Below are positions 36,001-46,485 of a stretch of DNA of 64,000 bases, piece after piece (position 1 is the stretch's first letter; every line of letters begins with the position of its first letter). The stretch covers positions 930,001 to 994,000 of the forward strand of contig JBBMNZ010000043.1 in NCBI GenBank assembly GCA_037954325.1, in the 5' to 3' direction. A program made the translations under genes and the position numbers. The DNA is from Fistularia commersonii (Eukaryota > Chordata > Actinopteri > Syngnathiformes > Fistulariidae). The notes beneath the pieces were generated by a model that searched no databases, was not told the origin of the DNA, and worked only from the letters and a program-made list of their open reading frames with translations.

Positions 36001-37365
36001 GCGGATGAGCGGAGGAGAGCGGAATCCGGCCGACAATTCGCCTGAGTCCCGCGGAAAGGGAGTACCATGACCTGGAGCCTGAATCTCATGTCCTGCGGTT
36101 TCGGAGTACCAGGGCCCGGAGCGGAGGAGCGGATGAGCGGAGGAGCGGAGGTGAGCGGAAGCCCGGCCGAATATTCGCCTAAGTACCGCAGAAAGGGAGT
36201 ACCAGGGCCTGGAGCCTGATTCGCTTATGTCTAGCAGTTCAGGAGTACCAGGGCCCGGAGCGGAGGAGCGGAGGAGCGGAGGAGCGGATGAGAGGAGAAG
36301 CGGAGGAGAGCGGAAGCCCGGCCGACAATTCGCCGAAGTCCCGCGGAGAGGGAGTACCAGGACCTGGTGCCTGATTCGCTTATGTCCAGCAGTTCAGGAG
36401 TATCAGGGCCGGAACGGAGGAGCGGAGGAGCGGAGGACCGGAGGACCGGAGGACCGGAAGAGAGCTGAATCCGGCCGACAATTCGCCTGAGTCCCGCGGA
36501 AAGGGAGTACCAGGGCCAGAAGCGTGATTTAATGATGTCCAGCAGTTCAGGAGTACCAGGGCCGGAGCGGAGGAGCGGAGGAGCTGAGGATCGGAGGAGC
36601 GGAGGACCGGAGGACCGGAGGACCGGAGGAGCGGAGGAGAGCGGAAACCCGACCCACAATTCAACTAAGTCCCGCGGAGAGGGAGTACCAAGGCCTGGAG
36701 TCTGATTCGCTTATGTCTAGCAGTTCAGGAGTACCAGGGCCGGAGCGGAGGAGCGGAGGAGCCGAGGAGCGGAGGAGAGTGGAAGCCCGGCCGGCAAATC
36801 GCCTGTGTCTCGCGGAGAGGGAGTACCAGGTTCTGGAGCCTGAATCGCCTACGTCCAGCAGTTCAGGAGTACCAGGGCCAGGAGCGGTACTAGCGGAGGA
36901 GCGGAGGAGCGGAGAAGCGGAGGAGAGCGGAAGCCCGTCCGACAATTCGCCTGAGTCCCGCGGAACAATTCGCCTGAGTCCCGCGGAAGGGGAGTACAAG
37001 GGTCTGGAGCCTGAAATGCTTATGTCCAGCAGTTCAGGAGTACCAGGGCCAGGAGCGGAGGACCGGAGGAGCGGAGTACCGGAGGAGCGGAGGAGCGAGG
37101 GAGTGGAAAAGCGGAGGAGCGGAGGAGAGGAGGAGAGGAGGAGCGGAAGAGCGGAGGAGCGGAGGAGCGGAGGAGAGGGGAAGCACGCTCCATATTTCAC
37201 CAGAGTCCCGCGGATAGGGAGTAACAGGGCCAAGAGCCTGATTCGCTTATGTCCAGCAGTTCTGGAGTACTAAGGCCCGGAGCGGATCAGCGGCGGAGCG
37301 GATGAGTGGAAGAACGGAGAAGCGGTGGAGCGGAGGAGCGGAGGAGTGGAGGAGCGGAGGAGCAG
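30061..37365. repeat. GC-rich minisatellite array
   Basis: The monomer is roughly 150-190 bp and repeats GGAGTACCAGGGCC, CTGATTCGCTTATGTCCAG, CAGTTCAGGAGTACCAGG, a variable number of GGAGCGGAG nine-mers, GAGCGGAAGCCCGGCC and AATTCGCCTGAGTCCCGCGG. The nine-mer number varies between monomers. The minus strand has few stops, giving frames up to 348 codons of SSAPPLLRSS-type low-complexity sequence, which I do not call as genes. The 5' and 3' ends merge into GT units. Confidence 0.9.
31725..34658. repeat. 1,467-bp tandem duplication inside the minisatellite
   Basis: 31,725-33,191 recurs at 33,192-34,658. I saw no difference on reading. The 297-codon and 93-codon minus frames have identical translations at an offset of exactly 1,467. 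Neighbouring monomers differ visibly, so this duplication is much younger than the array, or it is an assembly artefact. Confidence 0.88.
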
Positions 37366-38759
37366 AGTTATGTTTCTCTTCTCAAAGGCGGGGAAGCTCT
37401 GGGGCAGAAGGACCCCTTAGACTGGCCAATATGAGCCTTCTATGGACATAGCTCCCCCGGACGTATGACCGGTGCTCCCGGACCTCTTGGTACATACATG
37501 TGAATGAGTGGATGAGCTAATGTTTGTTTGGTTGTGGATGCTTTTCGGCTAACGCTATTAGCACAGCTATGAAGACTTAAGGTGTGTGTGTGTCTGTGTG
37601 TGTGTGTGAGTGTCTTTGTGTGTTTGTGTGAGTGATGTTGTTTTGCCGGGGGGGGGGGGTCGCGGACAGGGAGTACCAGGGCCTCGAGCGGATGAGCTGA
37701 GGAGCGGAGGAGGGCAGAAGCCCGGCCCGTGATTCGCTTATGTCAAGCGGTTCGGGAATTCCAGGGCCCAAAGCGGAGGAGCGGTGGAGCTGAGCTGTGT
37801 GTGTGTCTTTGTGTGTTTATGTGTGTGTTTCAGTGTGTTCTTGTGTGTGTATGTGTGAGAGTTTATTTAGGTGGAGGGGGGGAGTACCAGGGCCCATAGC
37901 GGAAGAGCGGTGGAGCTGAGAAGCGGAGGAGCGGAGTAGCGGAAGTATTGTTTCTCCACTCAGAGACGGGGAAGCTTGGGGGCAGCAGAACCCCTTAGAT
38001 GGGCTAATCTGAGCATTCTCCGGACATAGATCCCCCGGACGTATGATTGGAGCTCCCGGACCATTGGGCACATACATGTGAATGAGTGGAAGAGCTAATA
38101 TTTGTTTGGTTGTGGATGCGTTTTGGCTAATGCTATTAGCACAGCTATGATGAGTTAAGGTGTGCGTGTATGTGTGTGTGTGTGTGTGTGAGTGTGTCTG
38201 TGTGTGTGTGTGAGAGTTTGTTTAGGTGGGGGGGGGGTCGCGGACAGGGAGTACCAGGGCCTCGAGCGGATGAGCTGAGGAGCAGAGGAGGGCATAAGCC
38301 CAGCCCGTGATTCCCTTATATCCAGCGGTTCGGGAGTTCCAGGGCCCAAAGCGGAAAAGCGGAGGAGCGGAGAAGCGGAGGAGTGGAGGAGAGCAGAAGC
38401 ACCTCTCGCAATTCTCCTGAGTTTGCAGGATCGGGAGTACCAGGGCCAATAGCGGAGGAGCGGAGGTGTTGAGAAGCGGAGGAGTGGAGGAGCGATATTA
38501 TATTTCTCTTCTCAAAGGCGGGGAAGCTTGGGGGCACCAAGACCCCTTAGACCGGCAAATGTGAGCCTTCTCCGGACATAGATGCCCCGGACGTATGACC
38601 GGAGATCCAGGACCTCTGGGCACATACATTTGAATGAGTGGATGAGCTAATGTTTGTTTGGTTGTGGATGCGTTTCGGCTAATGCTATTAGCACAGCTAT
38701 GATGACTTAAGGTGTGTGTGTGTGTGTGGGTGTTTGTGTGTGTGTGTGTTTTTGTGTTC

Positions 38760-38810
<51 letters not shown>

Positions 38811-39530
38811 TGTGTGCGTTTGTGTATATGTGTGTGACAGTTTGTTTAGGTGGGGGGGGGGGGCGCGGACAGGGGGTAGCTGGGCCTGGAGTGGATGAGA
38901 TGTGGAGCGGATGGAGCATGTCCCGTAATTCTCCTGAGTTCGGCGGATCGGGAGTACCAGGGCCCATAGCGGAGGAGCGGTGGAGCGGAGAAGCGGACCA
39001 TTGGGCACACACATGTGAATGAGTGGATGAGCTAATGTTTGTTTGGTTGTGGATGCATTTCGGCTAAAGCTATTAGCACAGCTATGATGACTTAATGTGT
39101 GTATATGTGTCAGTGTGTGTGTGTGTGTGAGTGTCTTTGTGTATGTGTGTGATAGTTTGTTTTGGTGGGGTGGGGGGGGGGTCACGGACAAGGAGTACCA
39201 GGGCACACACATGTGAATGAGTGGATGAGCTAATGTTTGTTTGGTTGTGGATGCGTTTCGGCTAAAGCTATTAGCACAGCTATGAAGACTTAATGTGTGT
39301 GTATGAGTGTATATGTGTGTCTGTGTGTGTGTGGGTGAGAGGCTCTTTTGGTGGGGGGGGGGGGGGGTCGCGGACAGGGAGTACCATAGGGCACACACAT
39401 GTGAATGAGTGGATGAGCTAATGTTTGTTTGGTTGTGGATGCGTTTCGGCTAATGCTATTAGCACAGCTATGATGACTTAAGGTGTGTGTGTGTGTGTGG
39501 GTGTTTGTGTGTGTGTGTGTTTTTGTGTTC

Positions 39531-39569
<39 letters not shown>

Positions 39570-40632
39570 TGTGTGCGTTTGTGTATATGTTTGTGACAGT
39601 TTGTTTAGGTGGGGGGGGGCGCGGACAGGGGGTAGCTGGGCCTGGAGTGGATGAGATGTGGAGCGGATGGAGCATGTCCTGTAATTCTCCTGAGTTCGGC
39701 GGATCGGGAGTACCAGGGCCCATAGCGGAGGAGCGGTGGAGCGGAGAAGCGGACCATTGGGCACACACATGTGAATGAGTGGATGAGCTAATGTTTGTTT
39801 GGTTGTGGATGCATTTCGGCTAAAGCTATTAGCACAGCTATGATGACTTAATGTGTGTATATGTGTCAGTGTGTGTGTGTGTGTGAGTGTCTTTGTGTAT
39901 GTGTGTGATAGTTTGTTTTGGTGGGGGGGGGGGGGGTCACGGACAAGGAGTACCAGGGCACACACATGTGAATGAGTGGATGAGCTAATGTTTGTTTGGT
40001 TGTGGATGCGTTTCGGCTAAAGCTATTAGCACAGCTATGAAGACTTAAGGTGTGTGTATGAGTGTATATGTGTGTCTGTGTGTGTGTGTGTGAGAGGCTC
40101 TTTTGGTGGGGGGGGGGGGGGTCGCGGACAGGGAGTACCATAGGGCACACACATGTGAATGAGTGGATGAGCTAATGTTTGTTTGGTTGTGGATGCGTTT
40201 CGGCTAATGCTATTAGCACAGCTATGATGAGTTAAGGTGTGTGTGTATGTGTGTGTGTGTGTGTGTGTGTTTGTGTGTTTTTGTGTGTGTGTGAGTGATT
40301 TTGTGTGAGAGTTTGTTTAGGTGGGGGGGGGGAGTACCAGGGCCCATAGCGGAGGAGCAGTTGAAATTAGAAGCGGAGGAGCGGAGGAGCGGAGGTAATG
40401 TTTCTTCTCTCAGAGGCGGGGAAGCTTGGGGGCAGAAGAACCCCTTAGACGGGCTAATGTGAGCATTCTCCGGACATAGATCCCCCGGTCGTATGATTGG
40501 AGCTGCCGGACCATTGGGCACACACATGTGAATGAGTGGATGAGCTAATGTTTGTTTGGTTGTGGATGCGTTTCGGCTAATGCTATTAGCACAGCTAAGA
40601 TGAGTTAAGGTGTGTGTGTGTGTGTGTATGTC

Positions 40633-40663
<31 letters not shown>

Positions 40664-42488
40664 GAGTTTGTTTAGGTGGGGGGGGGTCGCGGACAGGGAG
40701 TACCAGGGCCTCGAGCAGATGAGCTGAGGAGCGGAGGAGGGCAGATGCCCGGCCTTGATTCGCTTATGTCCAGTGGTTCGGGAATTCCAGGGCCCAAAGC
40801 GGAGGAGCAGTGGAGCTGAGAAGCGGAGGAGCGGAGGAGCGGAGTAGCAGAGGCATAGTTTCTCCTCTCAGAGGCGGGGAAGCTTGGGGGCATCAGAACC
40901 CCTTGGACGGGCTAATGTGAGCATTCTCCGGACATAGATCCCCCGAACGTATGATTGGAGCTCCCGGACCATTGGGCACACACATGTGAATGAGTGGATG
41001 AGCTAATGTTTGTTTGGTTGTGGATGCATTTCGGCTAATGCTATTAGCACAGCTATGATGAGTTAAGGTGTGTGTGTGTGTGTGTGTGTGTGTCTGTTTG
41101 TTTGTTTTTGTGTCTGTGTGAGGGTGTTCGTGTGTGTGTGTGTGAGAGTTTGTTTAGGTGGGGGGGGGGGTACCAAGGCCCATCGCGGAAGAGCTTTGGA
41201 GCGGAGAAGCGGAGGAATGGAGGAGCGGAGGTAATTTCTCTCTTCTCAAAGGCAGAGGATGGGAAGTTTGGGGGCAGTAGGACGCCTTAGACCAGCCACT
41301 GTGAGCCTTCTCCAGATATAGATCCCCCGGACGTATGATTGGAGCTCCCGGACCATTGGGCACACACATGTGAATGAGTGGATGAGCTAATGTTTGTTTG
41401 GTAGTGGATGCGTTTCGGCTAATGCTATTAGCACAGCTATGATGAGTTAAGGTGTGTTTGTGTATGTGTGTGTGTGTGTGTGTGCGTGTGTGTGTTTGTG
41501 TGTTTTTGTGTGTGAGTGAGTGTGTTTAGGTGGGGGGGGGGTACCAGGGCCCATAGCCGAGGAGCGGTGGAGCTGAGAAGCGGAGGAGCGGAGTAGCGGA
41601 GGTATTGTTTCTCCTCTCAGAGGCGGGGAATCTTGGGAGCTATTAGCACAGCTATGATGACTTAAGGTGTGTGTGTGTTTGTGTGTTTGTGTGTTCTTGT
41701 GTGTGTGTGTGTGTGTGTTTTTGTGTGTGCGTTTGTGTATATGTGTGTGACAGTTTGTTTAGGTGGGGGGGGGGGGGTGTGGACAGGGGGTAGCTGGGCC
41801 TGGAGCGGATGAGCTGTGGAGCGGATGGAGGGCAGAAGCACGTCCCATAATTCTCCTGAGTCCGGCGGATCGGGAGTACCAGGGCCCATAGCGGAGGAGC
41901 GGTGGAGCGGAGAAGCGAACCATTGGGCACACACATGTGAATGAGTGGATGAGCTAATGTTTGTTTGGTTGTGGATGCATTTCGGCTAATGCTATTAGCA
42001 CAACTATGATGACTTAATGTGTGTATGTGTGTCAGTGTGTGTGTGTGTGTGAGTGTCTTTGTGTATGTGTGTGATAGTTTGTTTTGGTGGGGGGGGGGGG
42101 TCGCGGACACGGAGTACCAGGGCACACACATGTGAATGAGTGGATGAGCTAATGTTTGTTTGGTTGTGGATGCGTTTCGGCTAAAGCTATTAGCACAGCT
42201 ATGATGAGTTAAGGTGTGTGTGTATGTGTGTGTGTGTGTGTTTGTGTGTTTTTGTGTGTGTGTGAGTGATTTTTTGTGAGAGTTTGTTTTGGTGGGGGGG
42301 GGGGGGGGAGTACCAGGGCCCATAACGGAGGAGCGGTGGAGCTGAGAAGCGGAGGAGCGGAGTAGCGGAGGTATTGTTTCTCTTCTCAGAGGCGGGGAAG
42401 CTTGGGAGCTATTAGCACAGGTATGATGACTTTAAGGTGTGTGTGTGTGTGTGTTTGTGTGTTTGTGTGTTTGTGTGTTTGTGTGTTT

Positions 42489-42541
<53 letters not shown>

Positions 42542-42661
42542 TGTGTGCGATTGTGTATATGTGTGTGACAGTTTGTTTAGGTGGGGGGGGGGGCGCGGAC
42601 AGGGGGTAGCTGGGCCTGGAGCGGATGAGCTGTGGAGCGGATGGAGGGCAGAAGCACGTCC
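37366..42661 (+). repeat. GT-unit tandem array, left part
   Basis: GAGCTAATGTTTG marks units at about 37,513, 38,091, 38,645, 39,028, 39,227, 39,416, 39,785, 39,983, 40,170, 40,540, 41,000, 41,383, 41,950 and 42,147. Unit lengths vary from about 190 to 560 bases because some lack the GGAGCGGA and CAGAGGCGGGG parts. Each has a (GT)n tract and a run of 8 or more G. Plus-strand (GT)n gives Cys/Val and minus (CA)n gives Thr/His false ORFs. No gene is supported. Confidence 0.88.
38641..40180. repeat. 771-bp tandem duplication within the GT array
   Basis: The block starting about 38,641 recurs at about 39,412 (for example GATGACTTAAGGTGTG at 38,701 and 39,472). It contains the same order of one full and two short GT units. 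The copies differ mainly in (GT)n and G-run length. Confidence 0.8.
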
Positions 42662-43059
42662 CATTCAGCCGCCGGCAACCATAAAAACCTATCTTTAACT
42701 TAAAAACAAACAAAAATGTGCAATATCTCATTTCTGTGCAATATTCAGAAACTGTGCAATATTTCATTTCATAACAGCTACATTGTGCAATATTTCATCT
42801 CATCTCATAACAGCTACACTATAATGTTCCCTTCTATCATACTATTGTGCACTCCTTACCTCACTTGTTACTAAGACACTTATAGTTTTATCACTGCTTA
42901 CTAAGACACTTTATAGTTTCACTGAAACACTTTATAGTTTATAGTTTATTTTTATTTATAATTCTGCCTTTCTTTTATTATTTATTACTGTTATATTTTC
43001 TGTAACTCTGGCACTGCAATTTCCTTCGGGATTATAAAAGTTGTTCTGATTCTTATTCT
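42662..43059 (+). mobile_element. Short insertion, probable non-LTR/SINE 3' fragment
   Basis: This 400-bp AT-rich block interrupts a GT unit. The uninterrupted version (GTCCCATAATTCTCCTGAG at 41,849) is split here between GTCCCAT and AATTCTCC. It has repeated GTGCAATATTTC and CACTTTATAG motifs and ends TTCCTTCGGGATTATAAAAG then TTCTGATTCTTATTCTT. The short tail repeat suggests a LINE or SINE 3' end. I cannot name the family. No ORF is present. Confidence 0.6.
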
Positions 43060-44004
43060 TAATTCTCCTGAGTCCGGCGGATCGGGAGTACCAGGGCCCA
43101 TAGTGGAGGAGCGGTGGAGCGGAGAAGCGGACCATTGAGCACACACATGTGAATGAATGGATGAGCTAATGTTTCTTTGGTTGTGGATGCGTTTCGGCTA
43201 ATGCTATTAGCACAGCTATGATGACTTAATGTGTGTATGTGTGTCAGTGTGTGTGTGTGTGTGAGTGTCTTTGTGTATGTGTGTGATAGTTTGTTTTGGT
43301 GGGGGGGGGGGGTCGCGGACACGGAGTACCAGGGCACACACATGTGAATGAGTGGATGAGCTAATGTTTGTTTGGTTGTGGATGCGTTTCGGCTAAAGCT
43401 ATTAGCACAGCTATGAAGACTTAAGGTATGTGTATGTGATTATGTGTGTGTCTGTGTGTGTGTGAGTGTCTTTGTGTGTGTGTGTGTGTGTGAGAGGCTC
43501 TTTTGGTGGGGGGGGGGTCGTGGACAGGGAGTACCATTGGGCACACACATGTGAATGAGTGGTTTAGCTAATGTTTGTTTGGTTGTGAATGCGTTTCGGC
43601 TAATGCTATTAGCACAGCTATGAGTTAAGGTGTGTGTGTATGTGTGTGTGTGCGTGTTTGTGTGTTTTTGTGTGTGTGTGAGGGATTTTGTGTGAGAGTT
43701 TGTTTAGGTGGGGGGGGGGGAGGGGGGGGAGTACCAGGGCCCATCGCGGAGGAGCGGTGGAGCTGAGAAGCGGAGGAGCAGAGGAGCGAAGGTAATGTTT
43801 CTTCTCTCAGAGGCGGGGAAGCTTGGGGGCAGAAGAACCCCTTAGACGGGCTAATGTGAGCATTCTCCGGACATAGATCCCCCGGTCGTATGATTGGAGC
43901 TGCCGGACCATTGGGCACACACATGTGAATGAGTGGATGAGCTAATGTTTGTTTGGTTGTGGATGCGTTTCGGCTAATGCTATTAGCACAGCTATGATGA
44001 GTTA

Positions 44005-44047
<43 letters not shown>

Positions 44048-44239
44048 TTTGTTTTTGTGTCTGTGTGAGTGTGTTCGTGTGTGTATGTGTGAGAGTTTGT
44101 TTAGGTGGGGGGGGGGTACCAGGGCCCATCGCGGAGGAGCGGAGGAGCGGAGGAGCGGTGGAGCGGAGAAGCGGAGGAATGGAGGAGCGGAGGTAATGTT
44201 TCTCTTCTCAAAGGCAGAGGATGGGAAGTTTGGGGGCAG
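43060..44239 (+). repeat. GT-unit tandem array, right part
   Basis: Units begin at about 43,161, 43,354, 43,565 and 43,940, with (GT)n tracts near 43,440-43,490, 43,628-43,680 and 44,008-44,045 and G runs near 43,711-43,730 and 44,106. Confidence 0.85.
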
Positions 44240-44465
44240 TAGGACGCCGGTACGAGCGATGCGTTTCAAGGCGTATTGCATGTGTATGGAGGGGGGGGGT
44301 CTACAGGACACCGCAGACCGGCAATGGTGCACCTTCTCCGGACATCGATCCCCGAAACGTCGGCGTAGAGCTCCCGGAGCAGCCGGCGTGTACATGTGAA
44401 TGAATGGAGGAGCTAATGTGTGTGTGTGGGGTGGTGGTGGTGTGGGGGGGGGGGGGGGGGGGGAA
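44240..44465 (+). repeat. GC unit, partial, ending in a long G run
   Basis: It begins in GACGCCGGTACGAGCGATGCG and contains CGATCCCCGAAACGTCGG, GAGCTCCCGGAGCAGCCGG and ACATGTGAATGAATGG. A G run of about 20 bases then joins copia family-2 sequence. Confidence 0.8.
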
Positions 44466-44682
44466 ACTTCTTGCCTCTTTAAATGTCTGTGGGACACCAC
44501 ACGCCAGTCTATAACAGTAGTCAATGTTAGTGAACACTTGGTCATCGTCAATAGCACTAGTCACATAACCATTAAAGTAACTGGGCTTCTTTTTGGTTCT
44601 AGTTGATCATCTCACATTGTCTGCACTGCTTGGCTGTGTCACACGGTCAGATACGGGGTTGCCCATTTCCAAGGTGTACAAA
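44466..44682 (-). pseudogene. Copia family-2 pre-RT fragment
   Basis: On minus it reads the linker and RT start seen in region 1 (TSAIDDDQVFTNIDYCYRL, GVPQTFKEARS). It is the same copia/LINE junction as in the array, lying 25 kb away. Confidence 0.85.
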
Positions 44683-45133
44683 GGTGTACAAGACAGTGGT
44701 GAGACCAGCGATGATGTTTGGACTAGAAACTGTTCCAATGACCAAAAGACAGCAGACAGAACTAGAGGTTGCAGAGATGAAGATGTTGAGGTTCTCTTTG
44801 GGAGTGACCAGGATGGATAGGATCAGGAATGAGTCTATCAGAGGGACGGCACATGTTTGATGTTTTGGAGAGAAGGTCAGAGAAGCCAGACTGAGATGGT
44901 TCGGCCATGTACAGAGAAGAGATAGTGAATATATTGGTAGATGGATGCTGGAAATGGAGCTGCCAGGCAATAGGTCTCGAGGAAGACCAAAGAGAAGATT
45001 TATGGACGTAGTGAGAGAGGATATGAAGGTAGCTGGTGTGAGAGAGGAAGATACAGAGAATAGGGTTAGATGGAGAAGGTTGACTCGCTGTGGCGACCCC
45101 TGACGGGAAAAGCCGAAAGAAGAAGAAGAAGAT
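44683..45133 (+). pseudogene. LINE 3' end (RTE/L2-like), least decayed copy, with short (GAA) tail
   Basis: The plus frame reads KTVVRPAMMFGLETV, MKMLRFSLGVTRMDRIRN, then RLRWFGHVQRRD and FMDVVREDMK, ending CGDP and a stop. It lacks the two-base deletion found in all A subunits. One in-frame TGA (in ACATGTTTGATG near 44,857) interrupts it. The (GAA) tail is only about 4-5 units. The sequence then switches directly to copia family-1 pol. Confidence 0.82.
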
Positions 45134-46129
45134 TGAATTATTGCAGCAAGCAGCAATGATGCACTCAGCACATTTAAACAGAACATGAAATTCAAGTTCA
45201 ACATGAAAGACCTGGGGAAACTATCATATTTTTTGGGCATACAATTTGAACAAAAGGGGGATGAAATCAAAATGAACCAGACAAAGTACATCCTAAAAAT
45301 GCTAGAGAGAGTTGGAATGTCAGAATGTAAAGCAAGATCTACTCCAAGTGAGCAAAAATTAGAGGGCATCCCTGTAGCTGATGAAAATGAGCAAAGTGAA
45401 CCTGTCGACCCCAAAGAATATCGTGAGATTGTAGGCAGTCTTATTTATGCCATGACTTGCACCAGACCTGATATCAGCTGGATAGTGAGCAAACTATCAC
45501 AGAATCTGGCAATGCCAAAAGTAGAAAACTTAGTAGCTGCAAAACATGTTCTGAGGTATTTGAAGGGGACAGCTGATTATGAACTAAGTTTCAAGAAAAA
45601 TAAGGAGGATTTGAACCTGATAGCTTACAGTGATTCAGACTGGGCATCATCTGTAGAAGACAGACGTAGCACTACAGGCTACTGTTTCAGTTTAACAAAA
45701 CAAGGCCCAGCCATTGCATGGAAGTCAAGGAAACAGCCCACAGTGGCCCTGTCAACATGTGAGGCTGAATACATCGGCCGAGCCACCACCGCACAAGAAA
45801 ACATGTACCTGTCTCAACTGTTAAACGGTATGGACAACAAAATGTACAGTTGCACAACAATCTACGGAGACAATCAGGGGGCCATCGCACTGAGTAAGAA
45901 TCCTGTAAACAGACAAAGGTCAAAACACATTGATGTAAAATATCATTTCATTCGTGAAGCACTCAGTGAGGGTAAAATAAATCTTATCTATTGTCCATCA
46001 GAGGACATGTTGGCAGACATCTTGACAAAACCCATGACAAAGGTAAAAATAGAAAAATTCAAAAAGTGGTTCTTTGGAAATTAAAATGTCCAAAGTTTTT
46101 TTTTTTTGGATGTTGAGATCAAGAGGGGG
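45134..46129 (+). pseudogene. Copia family-1 pol 3' part (RT end and RNase H) upstream of element 2
   Basis: Homology to family-1 pol begins just after WVDDL (about 45,137). The frame 45,185-46,084 is open for 299 codons from ATG, covering the RT end (MKDLGKLSYFLG) and all of RNase H: SDSDWASS, STCEAEY, YGDNQGA, KHIDVKYHF and the C-terminal ADILTKPM...FFGN. It has AAA where the three full copies have the TAA stop. It ends in polypurine AAGAGGGGG at 46,121-46,129 and shares the next LTR with element 2. Confidence 0.92.
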
Positions 46130-46485
46130 TGTTGAGATAGGTGATCTCATTAGTTTTATTTGAGTTTACATTCTAGTATACATATGTTTTATTTGTATCT
46201 ACTCTCAGGAAATGTATGGCACTTTATGACAAGGTTTGGGACTTGTTTTAGTTTTTCGCGACTGTTCAGCTAACTTGACGTTAACTTCTACGTCAGTGTT
46301 CTTTTTTTGGTATAGCGGTGCTGGCGGGAATTTTTCCCTCACTCTGTACTGTACATGTCCCATGGCTAACCGATGTTGATTCCCGGAGCTGTGAAGAAGA
46401 AAATAAAAGACGATTCAAACAAGGCAAACTTGTGAATTCCTTCCGAAACATGGAAAACGAAGAAGCTGCAAACTTAAACGCAACA
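46130..46485 (+). repeat. 5' LTR, element 2
   Basis: It is 356 bp. It differs from the 3' LTR at ATATGTTTTATT (versus GTTGTATT), GAAATGTATGG (versus GCATGG), GCTGCAAAC (versus GCGAAC) and in the T run. These differences suggest that the two LTRs are not a fresh identical pair. Confidence 0.94.

Noticed and set aside
30061..37365. CRISPR-like repeat array
   Set aside because: Repeats are long, variable, and lack regular unique spacers. The surrounding DNA is eukaryotic.
38697..39398. Long His-Thr (minus) and Cys-Val (plus) ORFs over GT units
   Set aside because: These are (CA)n/(GT)n microsatellites read as protein. There is no conserved start or length.
46318..46449. Upstream GTG extension of the copia polyprotein
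   Set aside because: GTG is not a normal eukaryotic start, and the ATG at 46,450 has a good context and precedes gag.
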